From Forficula auricularia (lineage: Eukaryota; Arthropoda; Insecta; Dermaptera; Forficulidae), in NCBI GenBank assembly GCA_024734495.1, contig JALMQS010000225.1:4610369-4674368 (forward strand): a stretch of 64,000 nt of DNA, written 5' to 3'. A model generated the notes under the pieces. The model was not told where the DNA came from and did not search any database. It was given only the letters and a program-made list of their open reading frames with translations. The translations under genes were made by a program, and so were the position numbers. This document shows positions 21,076-35,887 of the stretch, piece by piece. Numbering within the stretch: the stretch's first letter is position 1; every line of letters starts with the position of its first letter.

Positions 21076-24000
21076 GAACCATGGACCAATTTTCATTTTT
21101 TTTAACGATTCTGAAAATTTGTCCCTTACCTGCTTATAAAGTCGTTAATAGAAAATTTGATCGTTTTCGGGTTATAATGAAAAACTGAAAAAAATTCCGA
21201 AAATTTGAGGTTTTTAGATTAGTAGTTTTCATTTTCAGCGAAAAATCTCATGATTTTTTGAACAAATTGATCATTTCCGTCATGGAAAAGCGGATATCTA
21301 TAAATTTAAGAGTTTATAGTGCTAAAAAAGTAGTCCGGCAAACGTTCAAGTCAACAAAATTTCAGAGAATGTAGAGTTGAAAATCAAAGTTTTGGTATGA
21401 ATATGTCATTTTTGTGCTTAAAACTACAGATTTTTTTTGCAAAAAAATTCCAGTTTTTTCAAAACTTCAACAGACAGGCAATTTCCAGTGCTCACCATCT
21501 AATTAAGATGAAAACATTTGATTGAATGAAAATGTAACTAGTTTAAAAGTGCAAAGAGTTATCTTTGCCGAAAACGTGTTCTTTCATGCTTCCGGTAAAA
21601 TTGGAAAAAAAATTGAAAAAAGTTGAGTTGTTGGATAGGTATTCAAAAGATCCGGCTGATTTTTAACTTTCATAAAAAATTTGTTCATTTCTCGGACCAA
21701 TTTTGTATTTTTTTCTAATCTATTTTTGAAATTTTGTCCTCTTGACCACCATAGCACGCGATACAAACATGGACCATTTTCTTGAGTTATGCGCGAAACC
21801 TTCTTTAGGATGAGCGTTTTCATTTTACAGTTGAAAAACTATGATTTTTTGAAAAAAGGGTATAGGAAGATACATTAATCGATTTACTTATTTTTAAATT
21901 AAACGGAATAACTTTACCTTTTTTTGGTTTAGTATTGAGTTGTGTATCCGTTTTTTGTTTTGCCCTTGCCTTAAGACGCTCCGAATTTCATTTTTCTTTT
22001 TAGTTTTATTGTTTGATTTAATAAATAACAAAAGAAACAATAGAGAACAAACAGAGGATTATGACATGTGAACCGGACAAGTATACCTTCAAAAGAAAAC
22101 AAACTGAATTACAATCTATAAAATATAAGGTTACTTTCACTTTTTTAACAGCATCTCTACTTTAATCCTCCTGATCAAGTCAAATGCCCTAGGCGAACCT
22201 ACCGGAACAACAAACAACCAAGATGGACTGCGTCAAGGGCAAAAATTACACACTTATAAGTATTGATAAAAATATGTCTATTTATTTAATTGATATTCAA
22301 TGAAGCTAACCTATTCAAAAATTATTATCTATTTCTTTAATTTATAATAATTTATTTAAGATTGCTAAATCATAAATAAATGCAAAAATTTGATGTTATG
22401 ATTGAAATGTAATGTAATTAAAACCAGTTTTTGTAATCCATTCTTTTAAGTCTTTCATTAGCGATATGATAATATATATATTATAAATTCGCGAGGCGTT
22501 CATTTTCTCTCATGTGAGTGTTATAATAATAAGTTCTCTTTTCCTAGTGTAAAATCTGGAGCGGGTCCAGAAATTTTCTTCGTTAAAAAAAATCGCAGAT
22601 TTTCACGTAGCGTCTATCCGCAATAATATTACATTCATTCATCAAACGGAGATTGATCATTTTCAATTTGGGAATGTATAGTTTAGTTTTTCATGAGATC
22701 TCATTTTGATCAATTTGAGCTGATTTGAGGAAAAAGTGGGTGGAAGTGTTCAAGTATTTATTGTAATCGTGCATGAAAAAGTGTTTTTATTTGATTCATT
22801 TTTTTTGAAACATTCTCAAAAATGGCCGAAACTATTTTTGATTAAAAAATTGGGCGAAATTCTATGAAAATGTTCACAAAAAATCCTTATGATGTGAAAT
22901 GATTTGAAAATATTATATTTTTCGAGATAATAACTGCTTTAATAAATTGGTTCAAGGTACGTTTTTACGTTAGTTAGTCCCGCGCCGGCTAAATTTTTCT
23001 TGCAGACGAGCTAGCTCAAAACTAGGTGCGAATATCAAAACCAAATTTCTAGTTAGTAGTTTTGCATTGAGATTAAGACCTGATTATTTTGGCATATCAT
23101 CCAAAATTTAAAAGGGGGGGGGGGGCACGAAGGTTGCCGTATTAGACCAAGTTTGCCGCGCAATTAAATATATTGGCTTACAAGTTTGGGAGCCAAGCAA
23201 TGATGGACTTCATACCAGCGATTCCTAATCTCATTAATAAATTTAATATAAAAGGAATCCTTTAATAAGAACGTCTACTAAATAAACGTTTTCAGAAAAA
23301 TCAATTATCGATATTGGTTGAGTTTGGTCCAGTTGTCTAATTTTTTCACGCACCTGAGCTTTATTTGGATGTTTATTTTCAAAATTTTTAAACAAAATAT
23401 TGCACTTGTTAATCCTCGCATTAAATCTCGTTTTAATGTAATTCCAATTGTAATAAAACAAAGACCCAAAATGAGGCGGAAGGTTTGTATTTTTGGACCA
23501 AACTCAACCAACACTAAAATTAGTTGCCACAAAGGTATTCAGTGAAACGTTTAATAAGTAAGAACCCACTTAACAAAACGATTTACTAGAAGATGATGCA
23601 ATTATAGCTCAATACTGTCACAATGTCGAGGCCAGCAGGGAATAATGTTGGAATTTGTGGAATTTTTTCATAATTTTAGATCTACTTTTTGGAGCTTCTT
23701 CTCAAACCTTTGATTTTTACATCGAAACAAATTAAAAAAAAAAAAAAAAAAAAAAATTCAATCGAATAGAGAACCTCCTCCTTTTTTTGAAGTCGGTTAA
23801 AAATAACCTAATTCTACTCAAATCAAAGTAGATCTAAACAGGATACCTCACATTCAATGAAAAAAAAAAACATTTTCTATTTTTTGACTCAGATGATCTA
23901 ATTTTTTATTTTGGCCGAAATCGAAGGACGGGAAACAACTTTCTAAATTTCCAAGTTTTTATTCTAATTATTATATGACGATTCAGACAATCCTATGACA

Positions 24001-25134
24001 GACAGACATTGTGTTTTCTTTTTTTAAACGGAATTAATGATAAAAAAATTGATGAGAAAAAGCCTATGAATAATATTAATAATAAAAAAAAATAATGAAG
24101 TGTGAAAGATTTCAATCAATTACGAATTTACTTCTCTCTTTGATTTCGTAAAAGAAGTAATTCCGTGTCATGTGATTTTCAATTAGATATTTTCCAAGGA
24201 GTATTATTCACAAATGCCAGTTTAACGGATCACCGTATTGTTTTATTAGGTTTTTAATTTTTTTGACTTGAAAACTTTTTGACACTATAGTAAAGATTGA
24301 TAAAAGCAATCAAATAATAATATTATATTTAATATAATACAATTAGATTGCAAAAGAAAATATTTTAAGAGACGCAAGATGTTTTATTTTTCATAATGAA
24401 ATGTATTTTCAGGAGCAAAATCTTTTTAAACCGCTCAAACTTTTAAGCCAGAAAATAAAAATGATTTTTCTACCCATTTTAATTCTGTATGGGTTGTTTC
24501 ATTTAATATTCCAAATATTTTAGCTGAAATTTAGCAATTTATTATTATTTAATTATTTATTTAAATAAAATTTTAGTAATTTTTAAAGCAATAGTTGGGG
24601 GGGGGGGGGGTCGATATTGAAAATTCACATTTTTGAAAATTATTTTCATTGGGTTTAATTTCAGATCGATTTTATCAACTAAACTTAATAACTTTTTAAT
24701 TATTCAATCAGAAAACTTTAATTTTTATAGATATTTTTGTTTATAATTTAATCAGATTGAATAAAGGTCATTCTACAAGTTTTTATTTCAAAAATGTTAG
24801 AGCAAAAATGACAAATATTTGCTTAATTGGCCTGATCTGAAAAGCTGTGTGCAGCCTACCAAGTAAAAAGCTATTAAAGAATTAGAGATTTAAATGTACT
24901 TACAAAATCTTTATATAATTAATTTGCTCATGACCAATGATTTCAGAAGATATCAGAAGATTTTAAATTTATTCAAGATTTTTGCAGTAAATAAAATATT
25001 TTTCATAAATATTCACTTTTTCTTAGTGTGCGATGTTTCCTTTATATACTTAAATCCATGAGATTAACCGAATTCCACCTTTATTTATCTGCTATAGAGG
25101 TTACGTCTGAAGAGATTCTCGGAGATATGGGTAT

Positions 25135-26230
25135 TTGGAAAAGGATTATAAATGAGAATGATATGGTTGAATGATTAACTCAATCTGATACTAATGGTAA
25201 GCGATGAGAAGAAATGTATACCTGACAGAATTTGTGGGTTTAAAAGTACCATGAAAGCATTCACTTTCTTCCTAGAGGAATCAATTGTAGCAGAAAGTTT
25301 TATTTTCAAAGATTTATTCAAATTCATTGAAATTTCATATCTATCGTGTTATTGTCATTTTATCTATATAAAAATATTATTAGAAATATTTTAAAAGTAA
25401 GTTTTACGGAAGTCCAATTTTAAAAACGAGAAGACCTGCTGTAATTTTTCAAAGGACATTGACGATTCATAAATGGGTTTCACTATCACGTCAATGAGTT
25501 CACTCCAGCATCCAAATTGATCCAGTACTTTTGAGAAAAATGGTCGAAAACTGAAAAACCTGAAGAAATGTTTGAAACATTTTAAAATCCACCTCATGTC
25601 TACAAAGTCAATATTTCGTTTCACAAAAGATTTTTTTAAACTTTTTCAAGGCATTTTCAAGGTTAAAAACGGCTTTCATAGACAAAGCTGTTGTTTTTTC
25701 CATTTTCAAAAAGGCCTGAATGATTTCGTTCAAAATTGGCAAATTATTAACAATTGTTTTTGAAAGATTCTGCCACTTTAATATTTTAAAAATTTCTGCT
25801 CCGGAGTTACAAGAAGGTTTTTCCACCAGACTCAAATAACTACCTTTGCACAAATTTCACAATAATTTTTACAAAAAGATAATGACAATAACACACAGAT
25901 AGAAAGTTTCAATAGATTTGAATTAATATCTAATTAGAAAAAATAAAACTTTTTTTCCATTTAGTTGATCGCTCCCGAAGAGAAATAATGGAAATCTTTT
26001 CCAATTTTCTAAATCAAAATTCTTAATCGAAATGCTATTTTTCTCAGCAATATGTATATACTGTGAACCTTCTCGATTGATTAAATCGATAAAAATAAAA
26101 TAAAATTTTTCATTGAGTACTCTTTGATCAAAGCAGCGGTAGTTGGGACCCAAGCTTCTCATATAGAGAATGATTTCTACAATGTCCAACATTCCGTCTA
26201 ATGTAGTAAAATACCTTTAACATAATTAAA
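25135..26230. repeat. 1.1-kb palindromic element, copy A
   Basis: Inverted arms around a centre near 25680. TTTAAAAGTAAGTTT... with GAAGTCCAATTTTAAAAACG on the left pairs with the degraded right arm, and CAATCTGA/CTTCTCGATTG and ATTCATTGAAATTTCATAT pair with complements near 25905 and 26060. Better preserved copies lie at 49560-50760 and 56230-57410. The 63-89-codon frames within it on both strands are arm shadows. Confidence 0.65.
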
Positions 26231-27439
26231 TGTACTATTTTTAATATAATAAATAAATAAATAAAATAATTTAATCTACGATTAAATGTATACATAGAGA
26301 TAAAACATCCCTGAGCTTTCAGTAATCAACGACCCAAGACTCATAAGAGGAACCTATTTACATCATTAGCACATAATTAAGTGAATGTATTTTGTAATAT
26401 AAAATCGATTTATTGAAGCCATGTGATTATAATATATGTATTTTGTAATACATTAAGCAACAAAAGAAGGAAGAATAGGTAATAAATGCTCATTGTGTGT
26501 GTTTTTTGAGAAATTAATTTTTTTCAGTAAAGTAATGGATTTACAGTTCTCGTGAATATCGAATTTTTTTAATAAGGGATGATATTTTCGTTTTATAGTG
26601 AAAAGAATAAGGTAGATCACAAGACTTGACTATTTCCATCAGATCTCTATTAGCCTATTTTGAGATAAAGATTTTTTTTCATGAAGATAGCCTTTGGAAT
26701 CATTTCTTAATTTTATATCATATTATAAATTATACAATTATGAAAATAAAAATATTTTGTTGATCCAAAAACATTTGAATTATTTAACTGAAGAATTGTA
26801 CTTTTGAAAAAATATAATTGATTTTGAAAAGGAGGTTATTTTACAAGTCGAAAAGGATAGTCTGTGGACGGAATTCCACAAATTAGTTAAAAATGAATGA
26901 AATTGATTAGTTTTGTGGGGATTTGATTCCAATCAAAGGACACTTTATAGCACAGCATTTAAATCCTTTTTTCCCAACTTGGGACCGGGTAAGTATTTTC
27001 TGCAAATATTTTGAGATCCAATCTTGTACACCTTGAATAAATATAAAAATATGATTTACAAGAAAATTTACCGTTATTTTTAAATTATTTTAAATATTCT
27101 ATTTTATGATGGACGAATAAACTTTTGATCAAAAGGCGCTTGATCCCGGTGCTGAATACCTTGTAAAATATGATTAATTATTCGCCTATATGGTAATAAT
27201 TGTTATTATAGTCCTCATACAAATATGTAACAATTTTGCAGCTAATTAAACTTTTCGATCAAGTTGCAATTACAATTAAAATAAATGATACGTTCAGGGT
27301 TGCCACCTACTTAACTTTACCTGATGACACTGGTTTGAGAGTTTAACAAGGGCCCAGATTTTCATTTTGGGTCCCCCCATGACATTTTAAGTAGTTTTAT
27401 TTTTAGTGTTTGGGGGCCCCACTGATTATCTGAAAGAAA

Positions 27440-29890
27440 ATTTAAATAAATAAACAAATAAATAAATAAATCTTTATTTCTCGACCTGCTTAGAGGCACA
27501 AGTCCTCGGTGGCTAGGTCCTCCAAACATCAATACAATCTAGCTACAACAATACATTAATAAACATCAATACAAATTAATTACAACAATTTAACAAATAA
27601 TAAACAAGTAAAAAAAAAAAGAAAAGAAAAAAAAAAAAAAAATTAGAAATGTATGCTCATTAACAAATAACATGACCATATATTTCCATCAAAAGACAAA
27701 AAGTACTTAAAAATCTACAAACCCTGATACCAGAAAGCAATATTTGCTGAAATAATCCTTTGCATTTGCACAGGAAAATATATATAAAACTGGGTCAAAA
27801 ACTTTAAAATAAAGGATTGGTATGGATCCTCTCCTCTGCCTTCTACCTAATTCTGCTTATGAGAACTAAATAAAATTTCCACAACTTGTGAATATTTAGA
27901 CTCATAAAATTATAATTGATTTAATCATAGGGGGCAGAGGACTATAATCCCAAGTAGTAACAGACAGATTAAACCACAAATCAATGCCAGATCCTACAAA
28001 TGAATGTAAACGATATTTTTCAAGAATCTGGGTTTATTAAATTTTTTTCTATGGATTCAGCCTGCACTTAAATAATTCTCCTGTTCCTTGAAACAATCTT
28101 ATTCTTGTTGTTTCCTCCCAACTCCTAAAACCTTTATAGGTTTTGAAAATCACTTTCACTAGCTCCATTCTCTTTCCTAATAAGCTAGACCATCCCATCT
28201 ATTAATCATTGAAGACACTACTAAACCTATCAAATTTACCAAACAACTAGCCCTCCTTTGTACGTAGAAGTTATATCAATTTTTCTCTAATCGTTGTGAT
28301 AAGCGGTCCTGCAAAACCATGAAATTTATATTACTCTCCAATTAGTCTTTACATAAGTTAAATAAACTTTGACTTAACTTCTAGATGCACTCTTCGTGTA
28401 CTCACCAACATCCCCACTTCCTATAAGCCTTATTTAATTTGTATAAATTTAATATGCATATCTACTTTTAAATTTTGTTTGTTATGGTGCTCAACATTAT
28501 AAAAATTTAGATTTCCTATTTTTCAGATAATATTTCCATTAATGAATAATTTTGAGGACTAACGAAATTTCTAAAAATAAATCTAACTTGGCCTGACTGA
28601 ACAGGTTAGTTCATTTGAATTGATCTTACACCATCCTTCTAATTTGATCCAGGTCATTCTAAAAAGGTTATCACAACTAATATCAATTACTCAAGATAAT
28701 GGATACAATCATCTCATGAAAAGCCTAATAGATGATACTGTACGATAGAAGGCAAATCATTTAAGAGACATAAGAAAAGAAGAGGACCCAGAACACACCA
28801 GGAATCACCCTACATTTACATCTACTTTTCTACTAGACAGACCATTACCCACTTTTACAATTTGAGTTCTATCCCAGAAACACTGAATAAATTTAATTAA
28901 CTTAACAGACAACCCCACAGCTAATTTTTCTGAAATAATTTCCAGACTGACTTTATCGAAAGCCTTGGCAAAGTCCAAAAATACTGGGCATCTACAAGCA
29001 CTGACTTTATTCAAGTTTCCTGCATCTCTGAATAAAAGAACAATGAAATACAGGAATACTTTTTCAAACCATGTTGCCTATGATAGAACCATCCTTGCCC
29101 TTCCAAATACGAGCGGATATGAGTCTACTCAAATCCTAAAATTTGCCCACCAGACTTGTTAAACTCATCAATTTATAATTATGCCAAGCTCTATTCCCCC
29201 TGGAGAAACAGGAATAACGCAAACGTTCTTTCAACTAATAGGTATATTAGAATTTCATCTCAGCATTCTTATTAAAAAGTAAAACATAAAATTTTGAAAT
29301 ACTATCCACTACAAATTTCAGAGACTGTCTAGTTGATTTCATCCCTCCCTGAGCTCTTCCTGGCTTAACCTCTTAATACCTAATGTTACATCCTGATTCC
29401 AAAATGACGCCAAATCCCTCCATCTGATCACTACTAGAACCTCCATCAACTAATCACCCTCCTCGAGAGCTGCTACAAAAAATGGGATTAATACTCAGTT
29501 CATTTGAATAAATTTGCCTTCAAATTGATGTCATCTCAACCAATTCACCATCATCCCCTAAAAGCAGACATTTGCTTAAATATTTATCTCCTTAAGAAAT
29601 GAAACAAACATTAAAACCAATTTTCACATTACAATTCATCTATAATTATTCAAATAATTAACTTGTGTCAAATTTTTTCAATCAACAGCCTATTTAGCTC
29701 TCGGAATTTTTCATGATTCGAAGACTGGTCTTATTAGCATATCCCACATTCTCTGTTTAAATTTTATATTCATCATGTGTAAACAGGATCGTTACCCACT
29801 TTAACGAATTTATAATAAAATTTTCATATTTTCCTTCTTCCAAAAGATCTAAGAAGTCATCCCATTGGTTAATTCACATCCTGAACAGGG
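27440..29890 (-). mobile_element. Degraded non-LTR retrotransposon (LINE)
   Basis: Minus-strand element ending in an (ATTT)n-type tail (about 27440-27475) after AATAAAGA, typical of a LINE 3' end. Reverse-transcriptase motif A is read at 28960-29000 as FLDFAKAFDKVS, followed by DRTQIVKVGNGLSS and, out of frame, a GSVLGPLLF-like stretch. Upstream, at 29730-29870, frames resembling the endonuclease-RT linker appear (DDFLDLLEEGKYENF). Repeated frameshifts show it is dead or poorly sequenced. It sits at the right end of copy A and is absent at the equivalent point of copy B (near 51995). Confidence 0.75.
28805..29014 (-). pseudogene. LINE reverse-transcriptase fragment
   Basis: A 69-codon open frame covering RT fingers/palm. 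DFAKAFDKV is the motif A signature with the first catalytic Asp, continuing through LVKLIKF-like and DRTQIVKV words common to Jockey/CR1-type RTs. The YxDD motif is not reached in frame. Clade assignment is uncertain. Confidence 0.8.
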
Positions 29891-30812
29891 CCGCACGATT
29901 ATGTCGACAGGCAATTGCAATATAAGTGGCCGAACAGGCAAATAAATCGCCAGAAAAGATAATTTTGGCAAAAATAATCGGTTTGTTTAGCTGAAGATAC
30001 GAAGTAAAAACAGTTTAATCGAATCGTATTCTAAAAGAGTTTCTCAGAAATGCGAGTCTATAAACCGATTATGCCGTTGTAGTATTTATATACCTAATGG
30101 CAACAACTTGAATTTTGGAGATTTTAGGGAGATGAGGATTCAGTTAACTGCTAAAGAAAAATTTCAAAATTAATTTTTCTATGTAATATTGATACAGCCA
30201 CTTTCATCTGTTACTACCCGATTCTGAAACATTTATCCAATTGAACAGTCTTGGATCTTTATATAAATTTGTTGGAATATAGAGATAATTAATATGCAAA
30301 AAAGCGTTTGACTTTCAGCACAAATCACAAGGATGGTGAATCGTGCGATTAGCAAATGCGGAGCAGAATTATACGAAGATAATTTCATTAAAAATAATTA
30401 TAAAAAGATAGGAAACAACCCGAAGAACTCCTAAAGTATTTGTACAAACACAATTTACAAAATTCATTTCAAATGCATATCACAAAGCAAAACCACATTG
30501 ACCATGTGCCTGTATCAGTTGCGTCTGAGAACGGTAGTTTTTCAAATGAAAATCATAAAAATTACCTACGAAAATCTCCATGTGACGCAAGAACGTATGA
30601 GCAATCTTTCAATTAGTCATGGATGAAAGTGAAAATGGGTTGAATCTTTAAATATCTCAATTTTAAGCAATTAATTTTGATTTTTGGTTGGGTGAAAATC
30701 CCAGGATTGAATCCATTGAGTGAAATTTTATTTAATAATTGTCGTGAAGATCTGCAATTAATTTCAATCGTTAGATAATTAGTGCCAATACTTGCAACGA
30801 ACTAAATAATAC
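29891..30812. other. Unassigned DNA at contig edge
   Basis: No match to copy B was seen and no convincing ORF. It could be the 5' part of the LINE or unique host DNA. It is moderately less AT-rich in places (30480-30600). It ends at the scaffold gap. Confidence 0.4.
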
Positions 30813-30912
30813 NNNNNNNNNNNNNNNNNNNNNNNNNNNNNNNNNNNNNNNNNNNNNNNNNNNNNNNNNNNNNNNNNNNNNNNNNNNNNNNNNNNNNNNN
30901 NNNNNNNNNNNN
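30813..30912. other. Assembly gap of exactly 100 N
   Basis: One hundred N bases, the conventional placeholder for a gap of unknown size. Copy B begins immediately after it. Confidence 0.99.
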
Positions 30913-32399
30913 TTATATTTGTTAGGGGGTTCCAGAAAATGATGTGACGCAGCGTGACGGGGGGGGGGGGGTAAAATATGCCAAATTTTGTATGGCGTAT
31001 TTTATGAATGGCCTCTTTGTTTATTTCAATTCTAAAAAAAATATAAGTATGTGAGTTAAAAAAAAAGTAATCATTGTAAAATTGAAGAAAATTGCTTAAG
31101 TATGATCTAAAAAAAGAAAATGAAAAAAAATTGGCTTTTTTGGGTCGCGATATGAACATATTTCTCAAATTTGGGTCGCAGCTTAAAAAGGATAAGAATC
31201 ACTGGCTTAAATCATAGCTATAGGGATGAAAAACGATCTTCAATTGATTTAAAAGAAAATTTGTTACGTTCTTTGATATTAAATTTATAACTCTGCAAGT
31301 TATAATAGTCAATAAATTACGTTTAACGTGATGATATTTAATACAAGCTTAAAATTTATCTAGTTGTTCTTATTTTATACTACAAACAATTTAGTTGGAT
31401 ATAAAACTTGCCAAGTTATAAATTTAATATCAATCGTTTTTCATCCCTATAGCTATGATTTAAGCAACTGCTATGGAACTTGGTACCCGTTTAGATCTCA
31501 ACTCATTTGTCGGCGAAGTTTGTACCGAACTTGGCCCCTTTTTCATATTTTTGTTTTTGGTCAGATATCATTAATTTTTGAAAAGTTTTATCCTTTAATT
31601 TATCTAAATAATTACATTTAAACATTTATATTAATAATAATTAAATATTTCTCATAAAATATCTGTTAAAAACCCGGTCGGTTTTTCATAAATTTCACCC
31701 CTTCATTTCGGACCCCGAAGAAGGGAAAGTTTCGGTTTTTCAATTTCCTCCTTTATTAATGTTCCAAGCTTTACCAGTATGCCAAATTTCAGAATTCTAG
31801 CTTGATTGTATTTTCACTATATGTTAATTAAGCCTATAATCAATTTCACCCCTTCATTTTAGGTCCTGAAAAAGGGAAAGTTTCGCTTTTTCGATTTTTC
31901 CCTTTAATTGTAGCCCAAACTCTACCAGTATGCCAAATTTCAGCATTCTAGGATCAGCGGAAGTACTTTAGGTTTTTGATATGTCAGTGAGTGAGTCAGT
32001 GTTAAAAATGGCACTTTTCAGAGCTTAATAACTCAAGAACTATATTAGATTTATTCATGAAATTTGGGATTCTAGGTGTTCTAGTGGGTCTTATTAGGCA
32101 TGCAAAATTTCAAGTGTCTAAGTATAATAGATTTTGAGTTATTGGGGGATTTAAAGCTATAGCTCGAAATGGTTCGTGTAAATATACACATGGCCCGTTT
32201 TTCCGAACTTGGCTGACACACTGCAGTATGTCTAGAATTTTTAACTCCCCTATCCCCATTTTGTCCCGAAAGAAATAATGACTCTTTTTTTTATCATAGG
32301 ACCCTTCTATAGAAAGTTTGATTATTTTTTAGCTCGAAAATTTTTATAATTTTATTTTTTTAAGAACTCCCCTTCTTTAATTTTGGGTTCGATTTCAAC

Positions 32400-33820
32400 C
32401 AAAATCTAATCAGCGTTTAATCTCAATACAAAATAAATTGACATGTTCTGATGTGGCCAACCACTTGACTTTACCATACACTTCTGGTTGAGTTTGGTAC
32501 AAGGGCCTAGATTTTTTATTTTTTGACCCTACATCACCCCCCCCCCCCCATTTTGGGAGCTTAGTTTTTGAATTTTTAGACTTCTGGTGGCCACTGATTA
32601 TGTATACAAAATTTGGTTGTGTTTGCTACAAGGGCCTAGCTAACAGACTAACAGCCATTTTGACAAAACAATTATTATCTCGAAAAATATAATTTTTTCG
32701 ATGTTCACTTATTAGGGCTTTTTTGTAGACCAAAATGTCATGGTTTTGAGATATTTCGAAAAAAAGAAGCAAAAAACCACTTTTTTCATGCAGGATTACA
32801 ATACTTGACCAGGATATATAATAAAGTAAAACGAAATGCAAAATTTCGTTTTGATATTCCCACTATTTTTTGACACAAAACTTAATAACGTAGTAGTAAC
32901 TTAGAGATATTTTGAAAAAATAATTAATATTCTGAAAAATATAATTTTTTCGATGTTCTATAAGTCTTTATTTGTAGACCAAAAGGCCATGATTTCGATT
33001 ACTTTTTTATATTTGACCCGATTTTTGAAATTTCGAAAAAAACAAAGTACAAAAAAACTTTTTCATGTACGATTACAATAGTAAAATAAGCTGACGTGTT
33101 CTGATGTGGCCATCCACTTGACTTTACCATACAACTTAGCCTCTCACTTATATTTAATATTTAATAAAATTATTTATAATCATGTAGGGGGGTGGGTTAG
33201 TTTTTGCATTTTTAGATTACTGTGTACCCACTGATTATGTATACAAAATTTGGATGAGTTTGTTACAAGAGCCTATATTTTCATTTTTTGGCCCCCCTCC
33301 CCCCACCAATTTTGGGCGGTTAGTTTTTGCATTTTTAGACTTCTGGGGTCCCACTAATTATGTATACAAAATTTGGTTGAGTTTGCTCAAATAGCCTAGA
33401 TTTTTATTTTTTAACCCCCCTCTCCACCCCCCTTAATTTTGGGTCGATATGCACCAAAATCTAATCAGCTCTTGATCTCAATGAACCAAAACTACGTGTG
33501 AAATTTGGTTTTGATATTCACACTAGTTTTTGAGCTAGCTCGTCCACAAGAATTTGGTAACGCACAGACTAACGGACAACCAAACAGACTAACTAACTAA
33601 CGACATTTTGACAAAATAATTATTATCTCGAAAAATATAATTTTTTCGATGTTCACTTATTAGAGCTTTTTGAAGAGCGAAATGCCATGGCTTCGTCTCA
33701 ATTTTTTAAATAAAAATAGTTTGAGCCGCTTTTGAGATACTTCGAAAAAGAAGGAAAAAAACCTCTTTTTTCATGCACGATTACAATACTTGACCATACC
33801 CTGTATGGTAAAGTAAAAAT
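32400..33820. mobile_element. F1 foldback family arms, two consecutive partial copies
   Basis: Minus-orientation copies, 32400-32830 and 33090-33820, each end in CATGCACGATTACAATACTT or a variant, the latter followed by ATACCCTGTATGGTAAAGTA. Characteristic words are ATTATCTCGAAAAATATAAT, GAGCTAGCTC and CCAAAATCTAATCAGC. Poly-C tracts occur near 32536 and 33293. No opposing end lies within the block, so these are solo arms. Confidence 0.75.
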
Positions 33821-35887
33821 TATATTTTTTTATAGGTATGTTTATTTTTAAATCTTTCCATTTTTATCTTGTCTTGTTGCATAAGTGTAATTTCTTTTAG
33901 GGGAGTTAAATGAGATAAACTGTAGATTATTACATCAACATACTTTCCCCTACACATTCTTCTGATATAATCTTACTATAATAAAAAAGAAACATTCAAT
34001 GACCAGATGCACTTGAAAAAAATCTAAGTAAGTTAATAGAACAGAACAGAAATACAGGATCAATTTGTTTGTAATTAGAACTATAATTTACTAAATAATT
34101 ATACAATTGATCAACCTTAGTACTTGACTAATTATAAAGTTTGATGAAAGGATAATTTTTTTAATCATTTGTAAGTAAGAAGTATTATTAGCAACATGTT
34201 TAGTAACGTTTAATGATTTTTTAAAGAGAGGTAAATCATGTATCTAAGTATTCCTTAAATGTCACCAATTCTAGTTCAAGGACATTTTCAAAATGAAATA
34301 CTTTCTATTTATTTTGGATCTTACAGTCAAGGTTGAGTTGTGATTTGGATATTTATATGATGAAGAGGCTTTAATTTTTATCAATGAGGAAAGTCACGCG
34401 ATTGAAATTCGATCGCTGGACGCTAAGCTTGTTAGACCACCTATGGGGAAATTAGGAATTTGATTAATTTGATAAATATAGATTCGCAGTTTATTTAGAT
34501 TTCGAGCTAATAAAAAAATATTAATTTAATTGGAACATTTCCTTTTTCGAGCTTTAATAGTCAGTCTAATAACCAGTCGACTTAAGGTTGCTCGGACATA
34601 AAGACAATGTTGGAATAAAAATCTGAATTTTAATCTACTCTTATTAAACGAGGAAAAATTGTATATTTATTTGTTTGTTTGATATATATATATATTTGTA
34701 TCTTAGTTCTATTTTGAAAACGGCTTTGCCGATTTTGATGAAAATCACGCGTTAGGGGTTTTTTGGGGTGACAATTCCATCTGTCACGGTCTCATCTTCG
34801 ACAAAATTGTTTTTGATGGGTTTTTTCGTAATCAAATAATTATTCTCAGGTAGACAAATCCCATTCTTAGGGTTTTAAAAAAGGTTTCCCTTTTCCTTTT
34901 GTACCACGCAGACAATGGGTTGCCTTAATCCATTGTTCTAAAAGGCCTTGAAGAAGTATTGTGATTGTGGATTTTAACATATTTTGTTCAACCTAAACGT
35001 TAGAAATATTAACAAACGTTTTATAATTGTTTTTATAAAGAACTTTATTTATTTAATAGAATAAAAAATAATCAAGAATTTATTTAAAAATATATTTCGC
35101 ATAAGAAGGCCTCAATTTTCTGAAAAAACAACACATTTTTAACCGACTTCAAAAAAGGAGAAGGTTCTCTATTCGATTGAATTTTTTTTTTTTTTTTTTG
35201 TGCCTATGTTACCTCATATCTCCGCCAATTCTCAACCGATTTTGAAAATTTTTTTTGCATTGGGTCCAGTCTTGCTTCCGATTGGTCCCATTTTTTTCGT
35301 ATTTTTCTCATAGGTATTAGACCTTTTTTATTAGGTTTGTTTAGACCTAACCTCTTTGTTTATGAACCGATTTCGATGGTTCTTTTTTTATATGAAAGGG
35401 GGTGTCTTAGGGATGGTGTCATATTAATTTGGTCAAGTTCTGATGATATGATCACTATTAATAACATCACTAAAAAGAGAAAAATAAAAATAATTTTTAA
35501 GAAAAAAATAAAAACCGACTTCAAAAAATTAAATGCAACAAATAAAATACACTAAAAGGTATAAAATAATTATTATCTTATTTAGTTACAACTAAACGAC
35601 GAAATATTAACATGAAATTACTTTTTGAAGTTGGTGCCAAACATATACCTTTTATGCATAGAGTATATAGAGAGGAAAGCTTGCGTATTTGGAAAAAGCA
35701 CTCTCTAGCGGGTCATGCTCAAACTCTTAGTCCTTAAGAGCCATTCATAGAGCATATTGTCACATGACATTCAGTCTGACATTTTGTTTTTGTCATAGAT
35801 AAAAGATTCCATAGGCTTTGTTTTTATCAAACATTCATTTAGAAAATTTTCCAACGTACACATTTATCGATTAAAATATCATTAAAT

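Larger units (their letters stand above)
14200..27430. repeat. Large duplicated block, copy A
   Basis: From about 14200 to 27430 the sequence aligns by eye, in the same order and orientation, with 30913-51995 (copy B). Anchors: GTAATCATTGTAAAATTGAA (14330 and 31068), GCGATTGAAATTCGATCGCT (17552 and 34398), GGATCTGACCAAGGGTTTTC-like (17816 and 37853), ATCCAGCATTTCC (20620 and 42380), and GAAACTTTGTATCAATTG-like words. Copy A has many small indels and substitutions versus B and loses the clean repeat periodicities seen in B. F1 family arms occur inside it at 15640-16020, 16080-16980 and 22740-23120. No host gene was recognised. Confidence 0.85.

Noticed and set aside
30779..31168. 129-codon minus frame across the gap
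   Set aside because: It is created by translating the N run; not real.
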